64,000 bases of DNA from Bactericera cockerelli (GCA_024516035.1 CM044967.1:11173331-11237330), one strand, 5' to 3'; positions 20,900-32,689 are shown, counted from the first letter of the stretch. Notes: generated from the sequence alone by a model not told the origin. Translations and numbers: made by a program.

Positions 20900-23885
20900 T
20901 ATTTCAGATATTATTTCGAATTCTATCGCAGAAGACTGCAAAATTTTCAAAAATATTATAGACGCTAAGGAATTTTGCGATTCTCATGGACTGAAAATAT
21001 TTCATATGAATATAAGTAGAATTAAAAGTAATTTCAATGAATTAATACTAACTTTAACACCTTTTTTACTCAGTATTGACATTATCATACTAACTGAAAC
21101 TTGGTATCACCCTTCATTCCCTTATTCTTTCTCTATAACAGGATTTAGCAGCTTCTTCACCACCAACCAATACAACGCTGCCTCTGGAATTGCTGTGTAT
21201 ACCAGATCTGACCTGAACATACAAACTGACGAAATAACAAATTTGACAATGACTAACTGCTTGAAAATTGACCTGAAATTTAAAGACAAACAACTAACTA
21301 TACTGACATTATATAGATCTCCTACTAGTAGTGCTGCTACATTTATAAATGAATTAGATATTTTGTTAACTGAGATAAAAAATGATAGATGTATGATAAT
21401 AGGAGATACGAATATAAATATACTCGATGATAAAATCAACAATATAGGACAAGAGTACCTTGACATACTACACAAATATAATTACGTACCAACTGTAAAT
21501 AAACCAACTAGGGAAACAATTAATACACGACAAAACCGACAATCAACATACAAAACAACATCATGTATTGACCATATTATGTATAAAAGTAATACTATTC
21601 AGGAGATAAAAACAGCAATTATACATACCAACATAACTGACCATTACTCGTTACTAGCTAAAATCGACTTTAACAAAGACAAACCATTAGAACAAATAAC
21701 AAAACAATACCTAAAAATTGACTACGATACCCTTAATAACAAACTGTCAAATCAAGACTGGTCTTGTATAACTAATTCTCAAAACGTTAATTACATGGCA
21801 AACCGACTTACTGAAATAATACAAGACCACATTAACACAAGCTCAGAAACAAAGACTTATACGAACAGACTTACACCAATTAAACCTTGGATGACACTAG
21901 CACTTCTAAAATCTATTAGGAATAAAGACAGACTAGCCGAACTTACTAAAAGACATCCATATAACCCTAGACTACTTCAATATTATAAAAAAGTGAGAAA
22001 TATTGTATCCAAAGCCATCCGCACAGCAAGGGATTTAGAATTAAAACGAAACATTGACAATAACCAAGACGACAAAAGAAAATTATGGACAATTATACAT
22101 GACGTCATAGACAAAACAAATAACAAATTTAATATAAGAACCATTACTCATGACAATACTGACTATGACTGCTATGAGGACACAACTAACTGTGCTAATA
22201 TTTTCAACAACTATTTTATCAATGTTGGAAAAAATATAGCAGAAACTATAAGTAAAAATAACATAATAACAAGTACTACTACTAGACATAATGACACAGA
22301 ACCATCACCATCAACTCAAACAATACTTTCAACTTTCGAACCTACTACTACAACTGAAGTGTATAAAACAGTTATGACTTTTAAAAACAATTCTGCTCCT
22401 GGTTATGACAGACTACAGACAAAAATAATGAAACACATAATAACACAAATACTAGACCCACTAACTAAAATTATAAACCGAAGTATGACTGACGGAATTT
22501 TTCCGGACTGCTACAAAAATAGTATTATAGTACCAATACATAAAAAAGGAAACAAAAAACTACTAACTAATTACAGACCTATATCACTCCTTACAATTTT
22601 CAGTAAAATTCTTGAAAAAATCATAAAAACAAGACTTGACAATTACTTACAAACTAACAATATACTTACAAATAAACAGTACGGCTTTAGGAAAACTATA
22701 GGAACAGAGGACGCCCTTCTTGACTTGACGACATACCTGTACAAAAACTTAGACCAAAAGAAGAAGGTTCTATCTGTATTTTTAGACATTTCTAAAGCCT
22801 ACGACTCAATTAAACACTCTAAACTAATACAACAACTATATAACATTGGACTGAAAGACACAGTACTTACCTGGTTTACTTCATACTTGACAAACAGGAC
22901 TCAACAAGTAAGACTAAACTCCCACTTGTCGAATGTAACAAATTGTGAACCTTTTTCAATAATTCAAGGAAGTTGTCTTGGGCCTTGTCTTTTTAACTGT
23001 TTTATAAATAATTTACCTGGTATAAGTCAAGGCCAAGTCTTCTGCTATGCTGATGATGCAGTCATTTTTTACAGTTCAGACACGTGGGAGGAGACTCATG
23101 ACATAGCAACTACTGACTTAACAAACATAGGCAAATGGTATTCCCATATGTCTTTGAAGATAAATTTTGACAAGACAAATTACATGACCTATTCCATTGA
23201 CAATAGAGGACAACCACAGACATCATCACTTCAAATTAAAGACAGCACTAACTCTACAATAAAATTACAAAGACTAAATAAGACACGATACTTGGGAATT
23301 ACGATTGACCAACATTTGAAATGGACAGACCACATCATACAATTGAAAAACAAACTCCGTCATCTCATGTACGTTTTCCATAATTTGAAAAGAATATGCA
23401 ATAGATCTCTTCTACGAGAAATATACTTTGCACTAGTGCAGTCGCTAGTGCAATACTGTATAGTTGCATGGGGCGGAGCATACCAGAACTTACTGACACC
23501 ACTTAACAGGACCCTCAACATACTATTAAGAATTATACTAAACAAAGACAGATACTTTCATTCCGACGATTTATACAAAACTTTTGACGTACCTACCATA
23601 CAAGACATATACATTTATAAAACTTGCTTTTTTTCATTAAAAAAGCGAGATATGTGGACTTTTCGACAGACTAATTACAATACAAGACAAACAGGACAAG
23701 CTTCACTAACAACCATACGTACATCACTAATGAGAAAACATTTTTCTTACATAGGAATTAAAATATACAATGTCATACCAGAAGAAATAAAAATATTATT
23801 AGATCCTAAACTTGTTAGATTAAGAATAAGGGAATGGCTAAAAAGCGCAAACGTCAAAAATGAAATAATAAACACCATCAAATAA
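20892..23885 (+). CDS. LINE ORF2: endonuclease and reverse transcriptase, 997 aa
   Basis: Nicks the target DNA and copies the RNA there. Residues 36-255 are an apurinic-type endonuclease: N40 in FHMNISR, E69 in LTETW, D172 and N174 in GDTNINI, D227-H228 in SCIDHIM, D250-H251 in ITDHYSL. Residues about 495-740 are the RT: SAPGYDRL, VPIHKKGNKK, NYRPISLL, QYGFR, FLDISKAYDSI (catalytic D632), IIQGSCLGPCLF (in place of the common VPQGS) and FCYADD (D721, D722). RYLGITIDQHLKW near 799-811 starts the thumb/C-terminal region, which continues to residue 997 without RNase H. No stop or frameshift is present, so it looks intact. A-rich codon use (ACA, ACT, AAA) is strong. Confidence 0.97.
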   Translation: MSNISDIISNSIAEDCKIFKNIIDAKEFCDSHGLKIFHMNISRIKSNFNELILTLTPFLLSIDIIILTETWYHPSFPYSFSITGFSSFFTTNQYNAASGIAVYTRSDLNIQTDEITNLTMTNCLKIDLKFKDKQLTILTLYRSPTSSAATFINELDILLTEIKNDRCMIIGDTNINILDDKINNIGQEYLDILHKYNYVPTVNKPTRETINTRQNRQSTYKTTSCIDHIMYKSNTIQEIKTAIIHTNITDHYSLLAKIDFNKDKPLEQITKQYLKIDYDTLNNKLSNQDWSCITNSQNVNYMANRLTEIIQDHINTSSETKTYTNRLTPIKPWMTLALLKSIRNKDRLAELTKRHPYNPRLLQYYKKVRNIVSKAIRTARDLELKRNIDNNQDDKRKLWTIIHDVIDKTNNKFNIRTITHDNTDYDCYEDTTNCANIFNNYFINVGKNIAETISKNNIITSTTTRHNDTEPSPSTQTILSTFEPTTTTEVYKTVMTFKNNSAPGYDRLQTKIMKHIITQILDPLTKIINRSMTDGIFPDCYKNSIIVPIHKKGNKKLLTNYRPISLLTIFSKILEKIIKTRLDNYLQTNNILTNKQYGFRKTIGTEDALLDLTTYLYKNLDQKKKVLSVFLDISKAYDSIKHSKLIQQLYNIGLKDTVLTWFTSYLTNRTQQVRLNSHLSNVTNCEPFSIIQGSCLGPCLFNCFINNLPGISQGQVFCYADDAVIFYSSDTWEETHDIATTDLTNIGKWYSHMSLKINFDKTNYMTYSIDNRGQPQTSSLQIKDSTNSTIKLQRLNKTRYLGITIDQHLKWTDHIIQLKNKLRHLMYVFHNLKRICNRSLLREIYFALVQSLVQYCIVAWGGAYQNLLTPLNRTLNILLRIILNKDRYFHSDDLYKTFDVPTIQDIYIYKTCFFSLKKRDMWTFRQTNYNTRQTGQASLTTIRTSLMRKHFSYIGIKIYNVIPEEIKILLDPKLVRLRIREWLKSANVKNEIINTIK

Positions 23886-24022
23886 ATAATTATAAGGGAA
23901 AAAAAACAACAAGAATAAAACAGTATAAAAATTGATTATTATTAAATAATATGGAAATTAAATTTTTAATTATAAATATTTTTAACTCAAATTACATAAT
24001 ACATTATATTTTTACTATCTAT

Positions 24023-24060
24023 AAGAGACCCAACACATGCTTGCGCACTTCGGGTCTCTT
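24023..24060 (+). other. Stem-loop in LINE 3' UTR
   Basis: AAGAGACCC pairs with GGGTCTCTT across a 20-base loop. In an otherwise AT-rich 3' UTR this is the obvious candidate for recognition by the element's own reverse transcriptase. Confidence 0.6.
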
Positions 24061-24191
24061 CTACTACAATTTCAATAACAAAAAAACAATTTTAAGCATT
24101 TTATCTATGTATATAATATTATTTTATTTAAGTTATGTTTCTGTGCTTGATGATTGTTATATGTTTAAAAAAAAATAAATGATGAAAAAGT

Positions 24192-24227
<36 letters not shown>

Positions 24228-24619
24228 ATTTAACCTGCTAGTTTTTTCACAACAGTGTCCGGTAAAGTGGGTGGATTTCGAAATTATTGGATTTTTTGTT
24301 GTTGAGGAAACACAATTGGCATAGAAAATAAATAGTACCTTATAAGGGAATAATACTTCAAATAACATAACAAAATACGAAGATGAAAATTATTTCTTCT
24401 AAATCAGTGCCGGATTTTTTATTTCTCTCTCTCTTCTCTTTAAAATAATAATTGAATTGGTTTAATTTTCACCCTCAAGTGTATCGTACTTGACCTGGTA
24501 TTTTTTTTTTTTTAATTTCGAAATTATTTGAATCTTTGTTGTTGTTGAGAAAACACAATTTTTCTTTGAAACAAAAGAAAACTAGTTTTTCCATAAGAGT
24601 CCGGTGAAACGGGTAAATT

Positions 24620-24772
24620 AAAAAAGTCAAGTTATGATATATCTGTTAATCACTTTCGTGTTAGCACAACTACTCAAACTCGCTTTACTAAATTTACGCT
24701 GAAACCGGGACTTGAACCATCGACCTCTAGGTTTCAAGTCCGCTGCCTTATCCATCAAGCTACTAAGGTCGG
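24620..24772 (-). mobile_element. SINE-3 with target duplication
   Basis: On the minus strand: TAGCTTGATGGATAAGGC (A box), GGTTCAAGTCC (B box), TAAATTTAGTAAAGCGAG. Flanks TGAAACGGGTAAATTA (24605-24620) and TGAAACGGATAAATTA (24773-24788) are a 16-base duplication with one difference. It lies in the centre of the big palindromic element. Confidence 0.85.
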
Positions 24773-26111
24773 TGAAACGGATAAATTACAAAACAACTTT
24801 GGTTTTTTTTTGGAATACACCATTGTTATACCTACAAAATAAATTATACCTTATAAGAGAATTAATCTTCACTAAACATAAATACATACTTACGAAATTA
24901 AATGAAAAAAATCTTCTTAAAAAAAGAGTTTGGTACTTAACCTGGAAAATGGCCCTTTATTTAGAAACTGGTATTCATTACTAGAAACTCCAGTATGTTT
25001 TTTATTAATTTGGGTTTAATATCGCCTTCAACTGCATGGTCATTTGATCATATCACGACGGGGGTTTTACCCTTCATTCGCAGGAAACTCACCAACCTGC
25101 TAACCAAATTTATCTCACCCAGCCTAGGTTAGGCCGGAATGCCAGCATCACGAAGTTTTCACCTCGCTGGACGATGCTTAATTTCGGTGATCCTACAGGA
25201 TCGTTGCATACAACGCGCCATCGGACTGAACTTTGAAGAGTGAAAAAAAAAAATCCGGCACTGATTTAGAAGAAATAATTTTCATTTAATTTTGTATTTT
25301 ATTATGTTATTTGAATTATTATTCCCTTATTAGGTACTACTTATTTTCTATGTCAATTGTGTTTCCTCAACAACAAAAAAATCCAATAATTTCGAAATTC
25401 ACCCACTTTACCCGACACTGTTGTGAAAAAACTAGCAGGTTAAATGTCCTTTTTTATGACCTTAATAGCTTCTCCGTTAAGTTTTCTTTCGATATTAAGC
25501 ATAAAAAACATATGTCCCTGCAGACTTTCACCTCTAAAAATGCCAATTTCGAAAAACCCATTAATTTTCAGAAAAATTGACGTGAGAAAAAAAGTACTTT
25601 TACGAAAATTTAATTACGGCCCTGATTAAATGTAAACAAGAATATTTTTTGATTTCATATGTTGTAAAACAATATTTTGAACCTATGTAAATAAAAATTG
25701 TACTAAAAAATCTAACTGACGCTGAAATACAGGGTGTAACAGTTTTGAACCTTGCACCCTACCAGCTCCGCCCCTGATAAGGTTTTTGAAAATTTTAAAA
25801 GCTTATTATACTCAGCCTGATTTGGACTTTAATAGACAGGAATAAAAAATATAGCATTCCATTTAAAATTCGCGAGAAAAATGAAAAAATATGGCCTAAA
25901 AGCCGGAAGGGCCAAACGGGGCCTAAAATAAGTATGACCACAGGATGGGCCATAGGGCACTTCCTGTACTTAGAACTTTACAGAATTGAAAAATTCCCTC
26001 GCGTTCAAAAGTTACGAGGGGGTGGCCACCTTTTCTGAAACATACTGTATATTAAACCTAGGTTATATGGAAAATGCTAATAAAATAAAATAAAGGAAGC
26101 ATATCCAGTAT

Positions 26112-26145
26112 CAGTTTAAACAAAAAAGTGAGAAGTTGTATTAAG
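26112..26145 (+). repeat. Dispersed motif M (copy 3)
   Basis: CAGTTTAAACAAAAAAGTGA then GAAGTTGTATTAAG, just outside the palindromic element. Confidence 0.6.
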
Positions 26146-26224
26146 TATAGGCAGGTACCTATTTTACCTACTTATGTATATTTTTGTGTTATTATAACAC
26201 AACTTTAGTGAGTAACTCAACCTT

Positions 26225-26395
26225 ACATTACTCCATTGGTGGTTACTCATACAAGTGACAACTCATTTTTCCTCACGAGGTATCAGTAGAACCAGGATAT
26301 ACAAAGTAGAAAAAATTCTAACCAGGAAGGATTCGAACCCTGGCTGTAAAGGAAAACGTAAAAGAACAGATATACCGCTGTATAGGTAAATTGAT
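26225..26395 (-). mobile_element. SINE-2 copy, inverted
   Basis: Inverse landmarks ACTCATTTTTCCTCACGAGG and GGATTCGAACCCTGG match the SINE-2 tail and B box. The A-box side is decayed. Confidence 0.75.
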
Positions 26396-26709
26396 ATACA
26401 CGTGTGGGTTGTTTTACCCTATTAGCTGAGGTGCGATAGCGTGGATTGAATACCTGTCTTCAAAATATATTTTAGTCTAGGTTAAACTTTATTGCCTTCG
26501 TAATAACTACGGTAACCTTCGTAATAAATTCTCTTGCATTGAAACTTTTATCTTAAACGTTTAGTTTATAGCTTAGGGATAGTATTGATAGTACCTTCGA
26601 TATTAATAAATCTACCTAGTAACCATATAAATATGAAATTTTTGCAGAAATAGAGTGGTGAATGAAGATTGAAGAACCCAACCAAGACTCATTCTCTGAA
26701 AAATGTTTA

Positions 26710-26894
26710 AGCCTTGGTCCTCGTTCCAAAAAGCACTCTCACTCTCATAATCCCCTAATCTCACTATCAACCGTCACACAACCCACTTTCATTGCTTAAA
26801 TTGAATGAAATAAGTGCAGAGTGCGTTGTGTGACGGTTGAAAGGTATATTTGGTGATTATGAGAGTGAGAGTCCTTTAGGGAACGAGGGCCTTC
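26710..26894. mobile_element. MITE-B copy 2
   Basis: Inverted ends around CCTCGTTCC and CACTCTCACTCTCATAATC; inner inverted pair ACCGTCACACAAC and GTTGTGTGACGGT. Same architecture as the copy at 16877. Confidence 0.8.
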
Positions 26895-27504
26895 TTTTGA
26901 TGATAAAATCCGTCTCATGCCATACTTTTAGACTCTATTTCCTCAATAAAAGTATTTCACATGAAACGTTTCCTTTTGAAAGAGCAATAAGAGTAGGTAC
27001 TTCGATGGCAATAGATTAAAAAGTGACTAATGAACGAAGAAATACGCTGAATACTTAAAGTTCAATGACAACCAGCACATGAAACTATATGAATTACTAA
27101 ACTCTATCTATATTTTGTAGTTCAGAAAATAAAATCTAACTAATATTAAACGTGGTAATTTCCTTTAGGAAGTGTCTTAATAACCGAAAGGTAGGCGGCA
27201 TAGAATGATAGTGCTGACAACATCTAGTACTATTAGGGGTTGTCTAGAAACTGGCATGAACCCAGTCATACGCCGCAATAACTACACGAAAAGCTATAAA
27301 ACTCAAAACTACCTTCCGCTAACAAGAAATCACCCATGTTTCATACATAGCTATAGGAGAGTATATAAGTCCAATAGATAAGTAAATAAAATTCAAATGT
27401 GTTTTTAAATAAAATTAATATTCTGGTTTGTCCTCCTTGTTTCCATTTTCCAGTGCACCTAGACTATCTGGAGTCAGGGCAGTGTGTTAGGTACATAGGG
27501 AAGT
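26895..27504. other. No gene recognised
   Basis: AT-rich intron DNA. A good-looking acceptor (TTTCCATTTTCCAG at about 27442-27455) is followed by a short open stretch to GTTAG|GTACAT, too weak to call. Confidence 0.45.
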
Positions 27505-27670
27505 TAGTCTGAGAGTGGAAGGTCAGCATCTGGCATTTGTGGAGCAAATCAATGCAAGTCCAAGATTCAGAGCCAAGATGGAACCCAGTTTCTGGGGACA
27601 TTAGTTTGGTCTCTGTTCAAGTTTTGCGAGAAGGACGCCGAGCCAGGGATGTCTTCCGCGGAAGTGTGAG
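27505..27670 (+). other. GC-rich open stretch, possible exon remnant
   Basis: One plus-strand frame is open from a TAG at about 27505 to a TGA near 27669 and has a coding-like flavour (SGICGANQCKSKIQ, FKFCEKDAEPGMSSAE). The GC content is well above the surroundings. Splice sites are poor and I recognise no family. A second frame (27537-27788) is also open. Confidence 0.25.
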
Positions 27671-27788
27671 TGCGCGAAGTCGGAAACTAGTTTTCGAAAT
27701 CAAGTCGCCTTCTTTCAAATCCGGAGGGTGCCAAATAAATCCTTTCAAGAACTACCTATTGGTTAGTATTTTATTAACCGGATGTTAA

Positions 27789-27967
27789 AGTCAGTCTGGC
27801 TGGGGGACTATAAACAGGGAGTAGACCAGCATTGACTTGGTTCTGGGGGCCCTTGTCAATTATTAGCCTTCTTGTAAAGACAGTGGTAGAGGTGCTGAGT
27901 CATTCCTCCACTGTCTGGCTACCATCGTTCACGATGACGCCACACTATGATGATATGATGATGATGT
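27789..27967 (+). mobile_element. Retroposon family 6, plus copy with (ATG)n tail
   Basis: CAGTCTGGCTGGGGGACTAT at the start, GGTTCTGGGGGCCCTTGTCA inside, CTGGCTACCATCGTTCACG and GATGATATGATGATGATG at the end. It is the longest undisturbed copy of the family in the window. Confidence 0.85.
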
Positions 27968-28084
27968 TTACGTTAACCAATTCTTTTTGACAATTAAGAA
28001 GGTCTGAGAACATTAAACAGGAAGAAGACCAGTGTCTAGTTAGAGGACTATAAACAGATAACGGACTAACCAAACCCTAACAAG

Positions 28085-28212
28085 CCAGGCTACCTTGCCG
28101 TTACCGAAAGGTTTAAAAATATGCTTCAGAACGGGTCAACTTTTTAACTAAAGGTGGGAGGCCATCACTACCTCAGCTGAAGCCAAGCTGGCTATACAAC
28201 AACAACAACAAT
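28085..28212 (+). mobile_element. Retroposon family 7 3' end, (AAC)n tail
   Basis: CCATCACTACCTCAGCTGAA, AGCCAAGCTGGC and an (ACA)n tail match the end of the longer copy at 51300-51705. Confidence 0.65.
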
Positions 28213-30787
28213 TATTAAGTATCCAAAGTTGTTTTCTCCTCTTGTTTTCTTTCATATAATTTTTGGATATTGAAATAACGTTGTTTGTTGTACAAAAAAA
28301 ATCTGATTGCTATATCTAGTGGGTTTAAAGTTTATTATTAATATTATTTTATATCCGGTATTTCTCAATGCGAACGACTTAGTAAAGGTCCACCATGATT
28401 TGAATCACCCTTCGATCTAGGAACTGTCTTCGATTAGGATGGCACTTAATGGTTCTCTGATGTCTGGATCAGGTATCTCTGATCTCTTGGTCTTGTATAC
28501 AATGTTCTCAATGTGAGCCGGACCGGTTAAAATATTTGAGAAACCCGGCTTGAATAAAGAAACGATGAATAAACCCGGCGAACATGTATCGCCATGCCAA
28601 CAATAATTTCCAAATATATTTGAACTTTACCTTCAAAATAATACTGGAACCAGAATTCGTACTCAAACAATCTAGTCAGCTAGATCGTATAATAAGCCTA
28701 GACTTCTCTGGGATTCTTGTTTTAGGACTTGAGATTTTTTCGACCGAAGAGAGATAAATCACGTAAACATCATTTTAAAGATTCTAATCCTTGGTCTAAT
28801 TTGCTAGTCCTTGTTAATCCTAATACATGCGTAAGTATATCGCTACCAGTTATTAACATCTAAGAGTATGTACAACGGGAAAATCTTTCAAATACGTCAT
28901 GGATTTTAATTTATTTATAATAATTGCAGGAAAAAATTTCATTGACTAATTTCATTTGACAATACGCAAGGACAGTTATAATTACTTCTTGGGATTCGAG
29001 AATTTTTTAAGGTCAATGTTAAAATCCGGGTTCGAATCCCAGAGTCGACAAAATAATTTTAAAAAGTAAAATTAGTTACAATAGAACGGTTGTTTGTGAG
29101 GATTAAGGGACCTTCCGGTACGCTCGTTTTGACGCAGCACATAAATGGGAAGTATTGTATTACTTGTTGCCCATCAGAAAGGAGGCATTCTATAGAATGG
29201 GTAAGCTACAACGCAGACCACAACTGTCAAAGTAGCGTTAATTTCATGGATAAAAAGGCTCTGAAACAATCATCTTATAATAATAATAAAAAAAATCTGA
29301 AAAAGGCTTCTATTCATGTCTTAATGACTGTGTAGAAAATATTCCTCACTAAGAAGGTGATTATAGCACTCGTTCTGTCGATTGTGGTTTCAAATGCATT
29401 CAAAACAATTTGTTACTGAAAATGAAAGAGTAGCTGGATAAGGCTGAAAATTTTATTTCCGTCATGGTAATATTCATTCAATTGAATAGTAATTTTATGA
29501 TCGTACTAACAAATCAACATAAAATTAATCTGTCTTTGATTGCTGGAAAATTAAAGGACGTACTCCATTCATTGTGTGGTATGAGATATGATTGCAGTTC
29601 GTACGCTGAACGATTTCACAGCAATTATGAAAACTAGAGAATTGGAAAATTGAGTTGAAGACACGAGGTGCCTTACGACTCTTAAAAGTTCGTTAAATTC
29701 ACTCGCGTATTTCCAGGATCTAATCATCATGCAATCTTTATGATGCTTCAATTGCTTCATTCTGGTGTCATAAAGTCATTCATAGTTCATAGTAAAAATA
29801 ATATGTCTTTATATAATTCGTTTACAGTCGAGCTTGAAGAACTCAATGGACCGGATTTTTTCTCTTACATCCAGGTTTTTCACGTAAAAAAGTAAATTGG
29901 GCCTGTAAATTGTTCTCTTATATCTAGATTTTTCTTATATCCAGTTCGCTTATTTCCAGGTTCGAAATACGAGTCTTTGTGGAATACGAGGTTTTTCAAA
30001 GGGACTAGGTAAGTGCGTTATTACTAGACAATGTTCTTTGAGTTGTTATGAATTTTTGGATTTAAATGAAAATTAAAGAGGAAAATAGTGCCTATTTTTG
30101 ATTTGAGAATTTTTTACAACAAGTCCAATTGGGTCAAACTGCTTAAATGGTGATATTGCCACAACAATTTATTTTGGTGATATTGCCACTTATTTTTTAT
30201 TTATTTTGTAATAATCATTTATACAAAGGTACCTAGTTTTAAGTTTTGAATGGCTTCCAAAAGCCTTTCGAAGTGTATTGCAAGCAAGCAATTTATTTTA
30301 TGTATTTATTTCCACTTTTTTTACAAAAGAATCAACAACAACAAATTAATATCAATTAATTAAAAAAAAGCAACTTTGTCACTCTGTATGAATGGGGATC
30401 TTATATCATTTCACTTGAATTGTACCTAATGCTTTTTACAATTCATATCAATTCTATTTTTACTAGATTGTTGGTTACTTCATTCAGTGATAAGAACTCA
30501 ACAACATGATCAAGTCATTGTTTATTTTCTGCAATTTTATTATTATCTAAACTAAAGAGTAAGTATTTACCATGCGAAGGTTAAGTATGCTTCATTCGTT
30601 TCCTGCCAGTCAGACCTATTATTGGTAACGGCGTATTTTCTGCTTGAAGAGGGACAGTATGATCGCACCTTTCAATTTTTTTATGCTTGTTTGAAGGTGA
30701 GAACGTGCATATTTGAATAATTGCTCAATTACAATAACATTAAAAGGCATTAAAAGTATCAGTCTATCCATCTATCTATATCTCTAA
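28213..30787. other. No gene recognised
   Basis: AT-rich. A lone B-box-like word (GGGTTCGAATCCCAG, 29028-29042) has no A box in front. The reading frame at 29090-29335 has no domain or splice context. Confidence 0.5.
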
Positions 30788-30826
30788 GTCTGAACAGAAA
30801 AGTGAGAAGTTGTACACCTAGATGTA
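30788..30826 (+). repeat. Dispersed motif M (copy 4)
   Basis: CTGAACAGAAAAGTGAGAAG then TTGTACACCTAGATGTAC. A shorter fifth copy (CAGTATAAACGGAAAAGTGA) is at 31093-31113. Confidence 0.65.
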
Positions 30827-32689
30827 CCATGCTAATAATTGCATGGAGACTACTATGAAAAATATCATACTTTTACGATACATTAAATCAAATGGCTCTT
30901 AACTATAAATACCATAAAATAATGTGAGTAATATTTAAATGTAGTAAACCTGGGACAAGGTACTTCGTAATATTATGACTTTGGTCATGCTCATGAGTCA
31001 TGATTTAAACTTATTGGAGTATTACATTTATACATCGTGTATAATATAGGTATGTAGAATTGTAGATACGTTAAAAAATGCCATTTAATGTTTCAGTATA
31101 AACGGAAAAGTGACCTCCAGGATAAGATTAAGCCACCTTAACCAAGCCAGTTCATTCCTAAACAAAATATAGCAAACCTTAATAAATAATACATATATTA
31201 TGATAATTTATTTATTTTTCAGTACTCAAGTCATTCGATGGTAATGTTATGAAATTTTACAATGTCTCTTATGAAGTTCACAAGGCGAGGTTATTGCTTA
31301 AAGCACTTTCGGCAAACTGAACTCCCAAAAATTGGAAAATATCTAGACATAATAGTGTGGACCTAATACGTACACTAGATAGGTACGAAATGGCGTCTGT
31401 CTAAATCTCGGCAGATCAACCTAACGAGATCACTTCCTCTCAGTGATCTATAAACGGACAATCTATAATAATACTATATTTTTTCCTACATCCTAATATT
31501 AATCTAATTATATCTAGGTATTTATTATGTTGATAGTTGGCCAGGAGTAATCGTGAGATGGCTCCGGCCAAAAAAAACCCATGTTCCAATTACAATGACA
31601 TGCTTGTATCATTTAACGACCAATATATCAACATTTACCATTCTATCGTCTTAACAATAAGGGATGACGAGAAGTAATGCAAGGTTAAGAACATTTTAAA
31701 TTGTCTGTCATTGCAAGCTCTGATTTCCTAGGTCCTTGCTCTACCAAAGTCATGAACAGATGTCGGACATAAACTACATTGAAGGTTCGTGTCCACATTC
31801 ATATTGCTATGATAAATGACTAGTGTAGGCTTATGAACTCTTCTATGTACAATATTTAAGGTCGAGATCTTTTCAAATATCGAAATGAGTTTTCTATTAA
31901 CTAATCTATCAAGATGTCAATAATAAGAGCAGTGTCAATAAGAATGAGGGGGATGAGGAAGAAAGTGCGGGGTGTTGAATGTGAAGATGGGGCGGGAATG
32001 TTAATATTTGAAAGTTGTTAAGCAATGAAAAAAAAAATAATAAAAACTAAAAAAAAAGCTTTCCCAGTTAATATTACTAAAAAAATCTATTAACTAATAT
32101 ATAACATAAAATATTATGTAGCTATAGCCGTGTTGCGTCTAGGTCTGCACCAAGTGTAACGGCCATGCCTCGACAAACGTTGTCCTGAGGTTATATTCTT
32201 CCATAGTATGGATATTACACATTTTATTTATCCATCGTAAATAATATTTCAGACTTTCTGTCGTCACGAAAATATGGTCATATGTCATTCTACGATAAGA
32301 ACAAATTGTGAAGTGATAGAAAATCAAGTACCTAATAGAAAAATCTGGTGTAAACATCACACGACTTTCCTTATCCCCCAAAAAGGACTCGAATTCCGCC
32401 ACTGGTGACTCAACAGTAACAGATAACTAAAAATAAATGCCGAATTCGTAATCAGCACTTCAAAATGATTGAATTTGATATGTCACAACCCCCAACTAGG
32501 ATGAATAATAAAAAAGTTAGTCAAAGCAGGTACCTCCAAAATACCGGTAAATTGGAGCCGAGGTCCAAAAAGTTCAAGATATCAAAAAAATGATCAGAAT
32601 AGACCCCTATTATTTTTGCATTCTAAGAAAATGTTGTTCTACAACTTTTTTTGTATCTTTAACCAATTCAAAGAAGCGGCGCTTGCGGC
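30827..32689. other. No gene recognised
   Basis: AT-rich, with a purine-rich block at about 31925-32000 and A-runs near 32028-32060. At about 32385-32402 an inverted SINE-2-like end (ATTCCGCCACTGGTGACTC) is visible without the rest. Confidence 0.5.

Larger units (their letters stand above)
19582..24225 (+). mobile_element. Full-length two-ORF LINE (jockey/CR1-like)
   Basis: A 4.64-kb non-LTR retrotransposon with a 68-base 5' leader, ORF1, a 411-base spacer, ORF2, a 310-base 3' UTR and about 30 A. It is flanked by ACATT on both sides (19577-19581 and 24226-24230). Comparison with the uninterrupted right arm of the host palindrome (GGACATTTAACCTG) shows these five bases were single before insertion. 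Both ORFs are open, so the copy may be recent. The leader is short, so a few bases of 5' truncation cannot be excluded. Clade is inferred from an endonuclease plus RT without RNase H; jockey, CR1 and L2 relatives are not separated by eye. Confidence 0.95.
18977..26047. mobile_element. Palindromic TA-element, 7.07 kb including a LINE
   Basis: Outer ends CAGTATGTTTCAGAAAAGG and the exact inverse, each beside TA (18975-18976, 26048-26049). The arms are about 800 bp and closely similar: left 18977-19581 continued at 24226-24420, right 25247-26047. The left arm is cut by the LINE at 19582-24225; the right arm shows the uninterrupted order. A word TACAGGGTGTAAC (right arm, about 25731) marks an inner module border, as in the other palindromic elements. 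The 826-bp centre (24421-25246) holds a decayed second copy of the inner arm, a SINE-3 and an unrelated GC-richer block. No transposase is seen. Confidence 0.93.
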
